A stretch of DNA of 64,000 bases from Artemisia argyi (lineage: Eukaryota > Streptophyta > Magnoliopsida > Asterales > Asteraceae): positions 199,503,322 through 199,567,321 of the forward strand of contig CM060680.1 of assembly GCA_030686995.1 (NCBI GenBank). Direction: 5' to 3'. Positions 22,985 to 34,624 of the stretch are shown here, piece by piece (position 1 is the stretch's first letter; each line of letters begins with the position of its first letter). Both the position numbers and the translations under genes were made by a program. The notes below the pieces were generated by a model that was not told the origin of the DNA, did no database searches, and saw only the letters and a program-made list of their open reading frames with translations.

Positions 22985-23466
22985 GTTAAGCCCAAAATCT
23001 GCTCAAAGCAAATTAGCAATATCTTATGAGAGTTTTGATTCTTTTATAAAAAACTGAATAAATACATAGTTAACTTATAACCGGGAAAAACACACAGTGT
23101 GGAGTGTGGAAGAAGTTTTTGGTCAACTTGATGTAGAGGTAGCAAAGGCATCCAAAAACATGCAAGTTGTCATAAGTGGGTTTAGTGTTGTAAAGTTTTG
23201 TAAATAGGATTTCATTTTGAATGGTTGTTGAAAGAAATTATTTAAGAGATGGGCAACAATGTGTAGTGCTTCTACCTAACAAACAGGTGGCATATGAGCT
23301 TAATAAATGAGGGTGCGAACAAGGTTATTTATGGTTCGTAGCAAGTGTTCAAATTTTTCATTTTGTTGAGATGTCTTAGGATACGATAATCGGAGCCATG
23401 ATTTTGAAACAAAGTGTGAAAGCGGGTGTTGTCAAATTCACACTCGTGGTCACATTGCAAGGCCTT
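22985..23466 (-). pseudogene. Decayed copia integrase fragment
   Basis: Translating the minus strand across frames gives pieces of a copia integrase in the right order: CEFDNTRFHTLFQNHG (around the second catalytic Asp), then TSQQNEKFE...RTINNLVRTLIY, then AHMPP...VEALHIVAHLLNN, then NTKPTYDNLHVFGCLCY, then CVFPGY. At least two stops (TAA and TAG) and two frameshifts break it. It is unrelated in detail to copias A, D and F and is probably the oldest element fragment here. No LTRs could be linked to it. Confidence 0.8.
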
Positions 23467-23586
23467 AATGTCGACTTTAGACTAGCTATTTACAAAGGCA
23501 CGAAACTAGAAAAAAAATTGTTCGAATATTAAGCATGTAGGCAAAAGTAGTTATGTAGCAATGTTTATCCATGGAAGGAAGAAACG

Positions 23587-23715
<129 letters not shown>

Positions 23716-24456
23716 GCGCACTTGTTCTTCCCGGGTCTTTGAGCATGCTCAGATTTCATTTGATCTGGCTCTTCGTTTTACCCTACCGCGTATTGTCACT
23801 GTTTCTGGACCTGGTTTTGGTGATTGGCAATGGAGGCTTGCTACTTTACCCTTTGCGTTTGGGGGGCTTGGTGTTTATTCTGCAGGTGACGTCTTAAACT
23901 ATACATTTCTTGCATCTAGACTTCAATCTGCTAGCTTACAGACTAAGTTGCTTGGACATTCTGGTATCTTAACTTCTAGGCTTTCCTTTGATGATGTCTT
24001 GCGTGCTTTTAATGTGAAAGTGGAGATTGATCTTTTGAGTAATTCATGCGAGATCGCTGCCCCCAAACTCATGAAAAAACTGGCGGATATATATTTCACA
24101 CATGTTACCCAAACAGCCGAATCTACATTTTCTTTATCTACTAGACAGATGGCATTATGGAAATCGCAAATGGAAGATTACACTTCAGACTGGCTTAGGG
24201 TGGTTCCGATATCTGGATTGGGACAGACTATGAATGCCAGGACCTACCGGTGCGTGTTATGTTATCAGCTTGGTGTTCCCTATTCTCTGTTCTGATGTCG
24301 TGCTCAGCTTGTTCCAGGGTCTTTAATAGGGATATTTATGGGCACCATGCTGTATCTTGTGCGGGTATTATTGGTATTAAACATAGGCATAACGTGGTAC
24401 GTGATGTTCTTGTTGACATATGTTCTCGGTCGAGTACTTTGGCTCGTAAAGAGGTT
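23716..24456 (+). pseudogene. Non-LTR-like retroelement ORF, C-terminal part, first fragment
   Basis: The frame from 23716 gives about 193 residues of globular protein (LPFAFGGLGVYSAGDV, STRQMALWKSQM, DWLRVVPISGLGQTMNARTYRCVLCYQLG). It shifts frame near 24283 and continues with a CCHC cluster (CSACSRVFNRDIYGHHAVSC) followed by RHNVVRDVLVDI. This order (FGGLG..., DWLRV.P, R..L..RLG, C-x2-C ... GHHA..C, RHN..RD) is typical of the region behind the RT of non-LTR retroelement proteins. No RT domain is visible upstream; the microsatellite stops the frame. Element C interrupts it at 24456 and it resumes at 27464. Family placement is inference; it may be a plant gene derived from such an element. 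Confidence 0.65.
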
Positions 24457-24855
24457 TGTTGGGTTTTATAGTTGAGTTGCTAAATACAAAACTACAAGTG
24501 AAGAATGAAGACAATGCAAAATACAAATGACTTGCTTTACAAAGAAGTTTTTACAATATAGTCCTTTGTAGTATTTTGTAAACCCTAAATCTTTATTATA
24601 TAAAGAGATCAAGGGTTAGGGTTTTATTAGTGTGTCTTCTATAATGTAGTCGACTAGTAAAGGTGTGTGTGTCTAGGCGTCAAGTTCCTACAATGGACGC
24701 CTAGGGTTTGTAAGTTAGTAGTTGTTAAAGATGATGATGAAGAAACCTTGTTCAATAATAATGATGTTTTCTTAATTCCGCTGTGCATGATTGTTTTCAT
24801 TATTATTGTTAACCCTAGTGCTTAAAACGATCCATGGAGTCTAATAAACTCCACA
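24457..24855 (+). repeat. 5' LTR of element C (399 bp)
   Basis: It starts TGTTGGGTTTTATAG and ends AAACTCCACA. A TATATAAAG box is at about 24597-24605. The PBS follows two bases after its end. Confidence 0.93.
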
Positions 24856-24857
24856 AT

Positions 24858-24870
24858 TGGTATTAGAGCC
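24858..24870 (+). other. Primer binding site of element C
   Basis: TGGTATTAGAGCC matches the initiator tRNA-Met PBS (TGGTATCAGAGCC) with one change. Confidence 0.85.
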
Positions 24871-25869
24871 AGGTTAGCTCGTTACCTAGGGATTTAACAA
24901 GGTTTTACTATCGAAGAAACTGTTTTGGAGAAGTATTATCTAAAGGTTTTTAAGGTATCGTTCTTTATCAATTCAATGCAACAAATATACTTCGTACTAT
25001 TAAAGAATTTATTTGTCGATTACTGTATGTTGCTACATCGTACTAATTTATTACGGGTTAAAATCAAGAGCTGCATTAAAAATTCGTCAATCATTGGTTA
25101 AAATCATTAATGGGTCGATTATTTAATTGGTTGGCTTATTTACATGATGGACGTTTGGTGGAAATAAAGTGAGGCTAAATTGATTTTTAAGGTTTATTGA
25201 AAACTGATTTGGTTATGGCGACAATATAGAATGGTTGAGGTTTATTATTGGTGCTGCATATTATTTGTGGGTCATTCATCACGTGATGGTTAAAAATTGT
25301 GCTCAATGGTTTTAATCGATCATTACCAAACTGATTGGTCTTCAAAAAGGTAACCTCGTACTGTACATTAATTGTGCCGTAAATTGTTTTTAAGATAATG
25401 GATCAGTGGTAAAGTTATTAATTTATGATTATGGGCCAGTGGAAGACAAGTAGTATCATGGGACGGTGACATTACTTTTCATATATTCACTTTTGGTTTT
25501 CTTTCTTAGCTTTTGATCTATTATTAGTGGATAACATTAATTTAGTCATCAAAAGTGGGTCGGTGGAAGACTCAAAGTGAAGAATAGGTTGCATTAACCT
25601 CTTTCATATTGTTGGCCATATATTTGTCGTGAGGTACATGCGGATACTGAATTGTATCTCGTAGTTTGCATGTGGAGATTTATGAGTGGATATTGTTTAA
25701 TATTTAACAAGGTGCAGTTATTGGTTGGTTGATCATTGTTTGACTATATGGGTTGTCGTTTTGCAGCAAGTGAATATGAATTGTAAGTTAAACCTCGTAC
25801 TTCTTTTTATTATAATGGTCGTAGTGTATTGGTTTAAGCAAATTGGTTATTGGAGATAGCATGGTCTAC

Positions 25870-26062
25870 TGTACTCCTGCTGCGAATTGAGTTACTACTG
25901 CTCTCGTAAGTTACTACTGCTACGCTTAGAATGTTTCTGTTGCTGCGCTTAAAGGTAAAATGCTTCTGCTGCTCGATACTGCTGCTAGATGAAAATTTTT
26001 CTGCTGCTGCGCGTCAAAGTTTCTACTGCTAGCTATATCCAATATATTGTTTCTACTGCTAA
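25870..26062 (+). repeat. CTGCTG-rich degenerate repeat inside element C
   Basis: About 12 copies of TACTACTGCT or TTCTGCTGCTGCG-like words recur every 10-25 bases. No ORF uses them convincingly. Confidence 0.6.
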
Positions 26063-26371
26063 GTACTATTCGATATCGGGCAAAGTATGGATTTGGTTTT
26101 CGGAAGAGATGGTTTTACACACACATGGGATTTTGGTTCACACACACAAGAGGAAGATTTTGGTTTATGTTCTTAAAAGATTAAAGGCTCGTTTTTATTG
26201 GATTAATTGATTATGAAGAGGGTTGATTATCACATATTTGATGGTGTAGTTGAGTTTCACAAGTTTGTGTTCTTATCATATCTCAAAGTAGGTGTTACAC
26301 TTTGAAGATACAACTTGTTTATTTTATACGGTGGTGACGAAGACTTGTCAAATCTAGTTTTCATAGGTCAA

Positions 26372-27058
26372 GGGGAGGATGGACGAAGACCTAGTTAACT
26401 ATCACTTGAAGGAGTTACGTTATTGTGCTCAGTGTCTCATTGAAGATGAGGATTTTGTCAAGAGATTGCAATCTACTTATATATTTGGTTTTGGGTATAA
26501 GTTCAAAGTCACGTGGTTAGTACAAGACATAAGACACAAGTTTGGGTTATTCTACTTCTTCATCAAGTTTGTTATATTTGGTTTTCTTCACATGTGATCA
26601 TTACATAGAGCCTACAGAATTGAAGATTCAAGAGATGGTAAACATATTGCTTTCAGGGGAAGCTTATTGATTAAATGTTTAACCATCTACATGCATCATT
26701 CGAGGGGAAGGTTTTTGCTATTATGAGTTGATATTACTACTGCTGGTTTAAGTTTCTATTGTCTTGAGTTCATTCTTAGTAAGAATTTTGGTGTACTTCA
26801 TGGTGGGTAATTCGAGCCTTTGGAAGGCTGGATTAGAAGTGTAATATTGGTTCATGGTTGTGAAGATCAAAGTTGCATCTACTTAGCATCCCCTAGTAGA
26901 TAATACAAAAAGGGGAAGAAGATTTATAAAGAAGAATTGCAACTTGAAGATCCTTGGTGGTATATGTTATTTAAGTTCACGTGGTGAGCTTAAGGGGAAG
27001 ATTGTTTCATTTATGGAAGATCCAGACGAAGGTTTTGTAATTATCAACTAGGGGAAGA
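26372..27058 (+). other. Series of polypurine-like tracts ending in the true PPT of element C
   Basis: AGGGGAAG-type tracts occur near 26372, 26656, 26702, 26910, 26993 and 27050. The last (AGGGGAAGA, 27050-27058) abuts the 3' LTR. The fifth is followed by ATTGTTTC, nearly copying the ATTGTTGG at the LTR border. Confidence 0.75.
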
Positions 27059-27059
27059 T

Positions 27060-27458
27060 TGTTGGGTTTTATAGTTGAGTTGATAAATACAAAACTACAA
27101 GTGAAGAATGAAGACAATGCAAAATACAAAGGACTTACTTTACAAAGAAGTTTTTATAATATAGTCCTTTGTAGTATTTTGTAAACCCTAAATCTTTATT
27201 ATATAAAGAGATCAAGGGTTAGGGTTTTATTAGTGTGTCTTCTATAATGTAGTCGACTAGTAAAGGTGTGTGTGTCTAGGCGTCAAGTTCCTACAATGGA
27301 CGCCTAGGGTTTGTAAGTTAGTAGTTGTTAAAGATGACGATGAAGAAACCTTGTTCAATAATAATGATGTTTTGTTAATTCTGCTGTGCATGATTGTTGT
27401 CATTATTATTGTTAACCCTAGTGCTTAAAACGATCCATGGAGTCTAATAAACTCCACA
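27060..27458 (+). repeat. 3' LTR of element C (399 bp)
   Basis: It has the same length and ends as the 5' LTR and differs at about eight positions, for example GTTGATAAA versus GTTGCTAAA near its start. It is followed directly by AGGTT, the duplicated target. Confidence 0.93.
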
Positions 27459-27463
27459 AGGTT

Positions 27464-27729
27464 GATATTGGGCTTTGCGGGGAAAGGGGCAAATCCTTAC
27501 GCCCAACAGATATGTTGCTCTACTCGTGGGATGGAGGGCTCGATGTATGTGTTGATTTGACTAGGTCATCGCCCTTGACGCAAACTGGTATTGTTGATTT
27601 TGTGCCAGGTCGTGCAGTGATTGAGGCTGCACAACGTAAACGCGTCAAGTATGAGGCTAAGTGCGCGAATATTGGATATGGGTTCCTCCCCTTCTCTTTC
27701 TCTTCTTTTGGGGAACTTGAGAAGGATGC
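27464..27729 (+). pseudogene. Non-LTR-like retroelement ORF, second fragment with possible REL-type nuclease
   Basis: After element C the ORF resumes: CGERGKSLRPTDMLLYSWDG, then DVCVDLTRSSPL, then AAQRKRVKYEAKC and GYGFLPFSFSSFGELEKDAV. The spacing RPxD ... DxT ... KxxKY is that of a PD-(D/E)XK or restriction-like endonuclease (REL), as found behind the CCHC knuckle of R2-type elements; this is pattern reading, not a search result. The fragment ends at the TGTTAGG that looks like the start of an LTR. Together with 23716-24456 this is the C-terminal part of one protein broken by a frameshift and two insertions. Confidence 0.6.
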
Positions 27730-27753
27730 TGTTAGGAATTATTGAAGACAGAA
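27730..27753 (+). repeat. Left piece of a split solo-like LTR
   Basis: TGTTAGGAATTATTG begins here, right after coding sequence, and is cut by element D after 24 bases. Its continuation is 50514-50947. Confidence 0.5.
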
Positions 27754-29069
27754 TGTGGAAAACTAAAAGGGGGTTGAATAGTTTTACGTCTTTTTACTTA
27801 GTTATAAAAATTAGTTTTAGAGTTTTGCTTAGCTTTTAAAAACTTAGATTCGAAAATATGTGATCTCAAGTCTTGTGCAATATAAACAATTAATACTACA
27901 CAAAGTATAATAATGATAAGTAATGAAATAAGTAAGAGATGGAAAGATCGAACCGCGAGACAAGAGATTTATAGTGGTTCGGCTACAAGGACACCTTCCT
28001 TGCCCTACTCCACTCCCCGAGCACCTAACTCGAGAGTTTTCTTCACTATATCAACAAGCTCCCTTATGGCGGAGAAAACCGTACACACCAATATACACAC
28101 CAATCTACACACCGCTTTTCACGCCACAACTTCGTCACACCTAAGTCACACCTTCTACACAACTTCTTCAAATCTATCTACTTCACAACTAACTACTCCA
28201 CACCTATCTTCTTCACACCAATCTAATACCTAGCTTATCTTCTTCACACCAAGCTACTAACTAATCACACAATCAATATCTAACGCAACTATCTACAATC
28301 AAATATTCACAACAATCTTCACAAAGAATAATGTAAATGATCTTTGATGATACACCAACAACTTGGATGTGGAGATCACAACAAGTTGTAATACTTCTTG
28401 TCTTGAGGGATAGAAGTATTCTTCTCTTGCACTTGAGAGGATGAAGGTTGGATCACTTTGAAACAAAGAATTTATATACTTATGATCAAATGATAAAAGA
28501 ATGGAGAATTGGATCTAGATCAGAAAGTTTAGTAGTGCAAAAGGTGAGGAAAAAATCCAGGTTTAAGGTGGTATTTATTGGCAAAAGAATCTGACAGAGG
28601 AGCGTGGCCAGTCCCCTAAAATCATGGCCGGCCCCCTTAAAATTAAGGGGACCGCCCTTTATAATTAAGGGGGCCGCCCAGCTGAAACGGCCAGATTCTT
28701 TGTCTTTTAGTAGAGAAAGTTTATTTGGTGAAAAACTAACTGATTTTGGTTAAAAATTTGAATTCATATATTTAGTATGAATAAAACATTTTTCTTTATT
28801 ACCAAAAGTGTTTTTCAAAAATATATAATATGTTTATATAATTAAATAAACTTTGTAATGCTTAATTAAACTTTCCTTTGATCATAAAATACACTAAATA
28901 CTTTGTTTATTCATACCTTAAGTGATTTGGATGTAAAGAGAAATATTAATTACTAAATACTTGTTTATGTCACAAGTTTTAGTTCTATGAGTTTATATTT
29001 TGTGATAATTAAAACATAGAGATATTAATAACATGCTAATAATGTTTTTAGGCATTATTTATGTCAACA
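27754..29069 (-). repeat. 3' LTR of copia D (1316 bp)
   Basis: The plus strand reads TGTGGAAAACTA to ATGTCAACA. A minus-strand TATATAAA box is at about 28478-28471. About 120 bases upstream of it is a cluster of TTAAGGGGGCCGCC / GGCCGGCCCCCTTAA words (28604-28680) able to form hairpins. The ORF on its plus strand (27913-28233) is repeated in the other LTR but looks like chance. Confidence 0.93.
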
Positions 29070-29070
29070 A

Positions 29071-29080
29071 TCTCCCCCTT
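29071..29080 (-). other. Polypurine tract of copia D
   Basis: The minus strand reads AAGGGGGAGA one base before the 3' LTR. Confidence 0.88.
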
Positions 29081-29813
29081 TTTGATTATTACAAAACCTT
29101 AAACTCAATATATCTAAAACTTGTTTTTAGACAAGTATTATATAGTTTATATTTCTCTTCTCCCCCTTTTTGTATTAATTAAAAAGGTTAAGCCGAGTAA
29201 GCTCCGCGAGGGAAGTTTAAACGGGTAGAAAGCTCCCCCTTAATGTATGCTCCCCCTCATTGGAGAGCACCAAGGGAATGAGCAATGGAGATCTTTGCTA
29301 CAAAAATATTTGAAGAGAGCAAGATACACATATATGCAAAGCAACAATTATGCAACTAAACATAGATTCATTCAAGCATTGTAGGAATGATAAACATTAC
29401 AACATTCAATATGCTTGGAGCATATTGATAAAAAAATAACACAAAAGAAAAGACATAGTCCTATTTTGCCTAAGAGAGTACTTGGACTTGCTTGCAACCC
29501 ATGGTTGATAGTTTTATTTGCTTGAAGAGAAACATAAGCATAAAGCTTAGATGTTTGATTGAGAGGGATATGGAGTGGAGTGTGGAACAGAAGAAGTGGA
29601 TCGCACGATGTTGTATCGTGTTAAGGGTGGTATTGGATGATTGCGAGTGAGAAGATATTCAATCCAAGAAATATCTTCACTCAAGTAGAGGATTTGTTTT
29701 TGAAGGAATATGCAACAAGGGCAAAAGTGAGTGTGATTTGTAACTTGATCCAAGTTAAGAGAGTGGGGAAGGCAATTTGCATAGGGTGATGATGGAGGTA
29801 GCCCTTTGTTGCG
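29081..29813 (-). other. Non-coding 3' region of copia D
   Basis: No ORF is supported here. Three further CCCCCTT or AAGGGGGAG-like purine tracts occur near 29161, 29235 and 29253. Confidence 0.5.
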
Positions 29814-30251
29814 TTATGCAAGATGCATAGCAAGGAGATCACTAAGATCATGGATTTGGTTTATTTCATCACGGAACTTTTGTTTTTCCGTGGCAATGTG
29901 GAGGAGATCATAGGTTTGGTATGGATGAGTTGGGTTTGAGTAGTTGGAATTGTAGTTTGATGGTTGATCAAACTTGCATGGATCATTATAAGTAGTTGGA
30001 GGTTGAGAGGTGTAGTTTGGCTTGAAGGAAGATGTTTGGCCAATGTTGTATGGTTTGTAAAGTGGATCAAATGAATGACTTTGTTGTTTTGATGCAAAGT
30101 TTGGGAAATAAGAAGTTGGTGGTGAGGAATGATTTCCAACTTCATTTATGATGATGGATTTGTTTCGAGGGCTTTTTCTTCGCCAAAAGGGGTTTTCCGT
30201 CATCCTTGCTAGCCTTGAGGCTTTTGATTTTGGTTTGTTTGGAGAGTTCAT
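29814..30251 (-). CDS. Small extra ORF behind pol of copia D, function unknown
   Basis: This 145-codon ORF lies between pol and the 3' LTR, in sense with the element. Residues 1-35 are basic (MNSPNKPKSKAS, FWRRKSPRNK); 40-115 are rich in Tyr, Pro, Asn, Ser and Gln; the last 30 look helical and charged (HIATEKQKFRDEINQIHDL). No domain is recognised. A TATA box (CTATAAATATCC, 30294-30283) sits about 32 bases ahead of the ATG, and a GC-rich motif cluster like that of the D LTR lies further upstream, so it may have its own promoter. It may instead be a captured host fragment or a chance ORF; codon bias cannot be judged at this length. Confidence 0.45.
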   Translation of the reverse strand: MNSPNKPKSKASRLARMTENPFWRRKSPRNKSIIINEVGNHSSPPTSYFPNFASKQQSHSFDPLYKPYNIGQTSSFKPNYTSQPPTTYNDPCKFDQPSNYNSNYSNPTHPYQTYDLLHIATEKQKFRDEINQIHDLSDLLAMHLA

Positions 30252-30282
30252 GATGGGTTGAACGGAGAGCTTTGAGGATTGG

Positions 30283-30502
30283 GGATATTTATAGTGTAGG
30301 ATTTGTGTGTTTAAGGATGGATAAGGTTTGTTTGGGGGATTAGGACAAAATGTGTTGGTGAAAAATGGGAAATGTAGGTTGAAATGGGCTAAAAAGCAGA
30401 AAAGATTCTGTAAACCCGACCAGCAGAAGGCCGGTCCCCTTAATTAGGGGGCGGTCCCCTTAATGATTAAGGGGGCCACCTAACAAAATTAAGGGGGCCG
30501 CC
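30283..30502 (-). promoter_or_regulatory. LTR-like promoter module ahead of the small ORF in copia D
   Basis: Reading the minus strand: GGCGGCCCCCTTAATTTTG, TTAATCATTAAGGGGACCG and CCTAATTAAGGGGACCGGCC words (30502-30428), then about 130 bases, then CTATAAATA (30294-30286). The D LTR has the same word cluster at 28680-28604 and a TATATAAA box at 28478-28471. Confidence 0.45.
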
Positions 30503-31246
30503 TATCTGGTGATTTCCAGGTTGCCAGAATTGGGTTTTTGGCAGAAAATTTGCAGAAAGGTTATGTGTTTGGATTAGAATTCAAGCAAGTTCAATTGTCT
30601 TAGGCAATATAGAGTCTAATCTAATCAAGATATAGCATGCATGCAAAAACACATAAACACAAAAGCAAATAATCAACATATAATAATCAAGAGGAGGCAA
30701 ATAAAGGTAAGCATAATTAAGCTTCCTAAGGCATCTATCTTAGATTAAAGGCAAGGATAATTAGTGAGTGAACAACTAATGATGGATCAAGATGACACCA
30801 TTATTAATGAATTTGTCCTAGTGAGTGTCTATATGCAACAAATGTGGAGTTGTGATTGTTTCGACTCCTAGAGGCAAAAAGAAATAACGATCCTAAGAAA
30901 CAATCCAAATAATCTCCTTGATTCAATTTTTGCTCGTTCATGAATGTCAAAGACATATATTACATTATATATCTTGACAATTTATGTGAGAATTTATGCA
31001 TGATTTTGAAATAGAATGTTTTTAGGATTAGTCAATAATGCAAGGAAAATGATTTTCATGGGGTTCCTAGATTGTGAGAATAATTTTTAGAGAAAAGTGA
31101 TTGAGTTTTACAAAACGGTTTATGCAAAGAAATTAGCTTTTCTCAATCTTTAGTTTTGTGCGAAATAGATTCCTAGACTCAGAATAGGTGAAATGGAAGA
31201 AAGATGAATTTCATGCAAGTATAAATTTAAAATAATTCAATATAAT
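30503..31246 (-). other. Non-coding DNA between pol and small ORF of copia D
   Basis: No ORF or recognisable site is seen in this AT-rich stretch. Confidence 0.5.
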
Positions 31247-34200
31247 TTAGTCAACTTGTTCCATCATTCCTAATCCTAAGCGCAAGTGGTTGAATAATTC
31301 ACGCTTAAGGGGTTTTGTGAATATATCCGCAATGTTGTCTTCCGATGCAACCTTTTCTATAGATATATTTCCTTTTTGTACATTATCCCTAAGAAAATGG
31401 TGACGTATTTCTATGTGTTTAGTCCTAGAGTGTTGCACCGGATTTTTACTTAAATCTATCGCACCTTTGTTATCGCACATAATGGGGACATTTTCTAACC
31501 TAATGCCATAGTCTACGAGAGCTTGTTTCATCCATAGTGCTTGTTGACATGCCTTTCCAGCGCTTACATATTCGGCTTCGGTGGTAGAAATAGCAAGAGC
31601 GGTTTGCTTCTTCGAAAACCAAGACGTTAGACAACATCCCATAAACGTGCAAATACTGCTAGTGCTCTTTCTATCTACGTAGTCTCCCGCATGATCCGAA
31701 TCCGCATAGACAATGGTTTCTATGCCGGATTCCTTAGGATACCATAATCCTAAGTGTATAGTGCCTTTAACGTATCGGAAGATACGCTTTACCGCTTCTA
31801 GGTGAGAGGTTTTGGGATCCTCTTGAAAACGGGCACAAAGGCAGACACTAAACATGATATCGGGTCTACTTCCCGTCAAGTATAGTAAACTACCTATCAT
31901 TCCTCTATACTTGGTGTTGTCTACGGACTCACCTTCATCATCCTTTGTGAGCTTTACCTCCGTAGACATGGGAGTTTTCATGGGTTTTGAGTCTTCTAGG
32001 CCAAACTTCTTAAGCATTTCCTTAATGTAGTTAGATTGGTTAAAAAATATTCCATCTTCTAATTGTTTTATTTGTAATCCTTGGAAGAAGTTAAGTTCAC
32101 CCATCATACTCATCGCAAACTCATCATGCATGATTTTGGCAAATTCATCACACATATCTTGACAAGTCGATCCAAATATAATGTCATCAACATATATTTG
32201 GACAATGATGAGATTTGGGTCTTTCCTTTTAGTGAAAAGAGTGTTATCTACCATTCCCATGGAATAATCATGTTTAATAAGAAAAGCTTTTAATCGATCA
32301 TACCAAGCCTTGGGAGCTTGTTTGAGTCCATACAAAGCTTTCTTTAACTTATAAACATAATCAGGTTTTGCGAAGTCAATGAATCCTGGAGGTTGTGCCA
32401 CATATACCTCCTCATTGATAAAACCGTTAAGGAATGCACTTTTCACATCCATTTGGAATAACTTAAAATCTAGGGCGCAAGCATAGGCAAGTAATATCCT
32501 AATCGATTCTAGTCTAGCTACAGGGGCATAAGTTTCGTCATAATCAATTCCTTCTTGTTGATTATAACCTTGGGCAACTAACCTAGCTTTATTCCTAGTA
32601 ACTATTCCATTCTCGTCTAACTTATTCCTATATACCCATTTGGTTCCTATGATGGTCATATCTTTTGGATTTGGGACTAATTCCCAAACATCATTCGCCT
32701 TAAATTGATTTAATTCTTCTTGCATAGCTATAACCCAACTTTCATCCTTTAAAGCCTCACTAATATTCTTAGGTTCTATTGCTGAGAGGAAACAAAAGAA
32801 ATTATTTTTATCTTGGGCTTGTGACCTAAGGGTTCTTTGGTTAAGATGTCCTATTATATTGTCTAATCGATGAGATCTAGATTCTTTAATATTACTAGTT
32901 TCGTTATTTTCTAAGTGAATGTCTACATTATCATTTCCTATGGGTTTTGTTTTACTAACCTCAATAGCTTCATCTTCGATTAAATCATCATCTTCTAAAG
33001 GTAATGTTTTAGGAGGTGGTGGTGTTTCATCAAATGTTACATTTAGTGATTCCTCTACTTTCATGGAGTGTTTGTTAAGTATTATATATGCTTTGCTATT
33101 TTGTGAGTATCCTAAAAATATTCCTTCATATGATTTTGGATCAAACTTAGTGAGATAGTCCTTAGTGTTTAATATATATAGCATTTACTTCCAAATACCT
33201 TAAAGTAGCTTAAGTTTGGTTTTCTACCTCTTAATAACTCATAAGGAGTTTTTCCTAGAATTCTTCTAATTGATACCCTATTTTAAATATAAGTTGATGT
33301 ATCTACGGCGTGACACCAAAATTTTTGTGGGATGGATTGTTCATTTAACATAGTCCTACTCATTTCTTGTAGTGACCTATTTTTTCTTTCTACTACGCCA
33401 TTTGATTGAGGAGTACGAGGAGCGAAGAAATTGTGAGATATTCCATTTAACTCGCAATATTTTCCGAATTGTACTTCGTTATCAAATTCCCTACCATGGT
33501 CCGTCCTAATGGCAACTATTGAGCATCCTAATTTATTTTGAATCATTCTACTAAATATTTTGAATTTTTCAAAGGCTTGGGTCTTGTCACTTAAAAATCT
33601 AGTCCACGTGTATCGTGAGTAGTCATCTACTATCACTAAGGTATATTTGTTTCCTCCATAGCTCCGCACAGCGGATGGACCAAAAAGATCCATATGTAAT
33701 AATTCTAGGCATCTAGTACTGGATACTATATTCTTGGCTTTGTGACTGGCATGAGCTTGTTTTCCAATTTTACATGCATCACAAAAATGCTTGTCATATT
33801 TTAGATTAGGCAAATTTCTAACAAATTCCTTAGAGGCCAACGATTGTATTTGTTGCATATTAGCATGTCCTAATCTCCTATGCCATAGTGTAGAGTTTTC
33901 ATCTAGGGTCGTTAGGCATATCCTATCCTCAGGTTTGTTTCCTAGTTTCATAACATATATGCCACCTTTTCTAATTCATCTACCTATAATTTTTCCATCC
34001 TTAACTATTTCGCTATCATCTTCGGTAAATGTGACTCTACATTTATTATCACATATTTGTCCTACACTAAGCAAGTTATATGTTAACTTATCTACATGCT
34101 CTACATTTTCAATAGTAAGTGAGTCTTGAGAGATCGTACCTTTGCCAATGATTTTTCCACGTAAGTCACTACCGAAAATAACGTTACCTCCATTCTATGC

Positions 34201-34624
34201 TTTGTATGTAGAGAATAGATTGCGATTCCCCGTCATGTGCCTCGAACATCCGCTATCTTTGATCCATTCGTCAGGTTCCAAGTCAATTCCTAAACATATT
34301 TCGTCGGTTTCTTTTGCCATAAAACACTTTTCGTCTCTTGGCTTTTCAACTTCTTCTTTGTCACTATCACTCCATGTTCCACTAACAAAAGCACTTTGAC
34401 TTTCGTAACCCGGTGGCTTTAGACATTTGCCAACGAAATGATTTGGACTTTCACATCTAAAGCATTTTCTCTTCCCGTAGTTGTCACTTCTATTCCTTTG
34501 GAATGCTTTTCTTTCGTCTCGTGATGATCTAGTGAATCTTCCTCGTCTCTTGAAGAACTTCTTGAATTCTCTTACGGCCATTGCATATTCTTCGTCTTCA
34601 CTTTCGTCACTTGAATCATCATCA
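31247..34624 (-). pseudogene. pol: Gag end and Pol of copia D
   Basis: Reading down from 34624: an acidic Asp/Ser run; a CCHC knuckle (CFRCESPNHFVGKC); the protease motif IKDSGCSRHMTGN near 34260; the GAG-pre-integrase (LWHRRLGHANM); the integrase core (DLFGPS, RTDHGREFDNE, PQSNGVVERKNR); RT with intact YVDD near 32180; and RNase H (DSDHAGDYVD, STTEAEYVS) to the natural end ADIFTKPLKRELF...MMEQVD. It is broken by TAG at 34195-34197, TGA near 33977, TAA at 33283-33285, and a two-base gain in a TATATA run near 33187. From 33184 down, RT and RNase H are open for 645 codons. Confidence 0.93.

Larger units (their letters stand above)
24457..27458 (+). mobile_element. Non-autonomous LTR retrotransposon C (3002 bp)
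   Basis: It has two 399-bp LTRs, a tRNA-Met PBS, a polypurine tract and flanking 5-bp repeats AGGTT (24452-24456 and 27459-27463). The 2.2-kb interior has no coding capacity, so it must have moved with enzymes of another element; in size it lies between TRIM and LARD. It sits inside the retroelement-like ORF, which resumes in a readable frame on the other side. About eight differences between its LTRs (2%) make it the oldest of the three dated insertions. Confidence 0.93.

Noticed and set aside
26379..26597. 72-codon frame inside element C (DEDLVNYHLKELRYCAQC)
   Set aside because: Short, no relatives recognised, no continuation; element C otherwise lacks coding capacity.
27913..28233. Ser/Thr-rich 106-codon frame, repeated at 49340-49672
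   Set aside because: It lies antisense inside both LTRs of copia D and differs by a 12-bp indel; repetition follows from the LTR pair.
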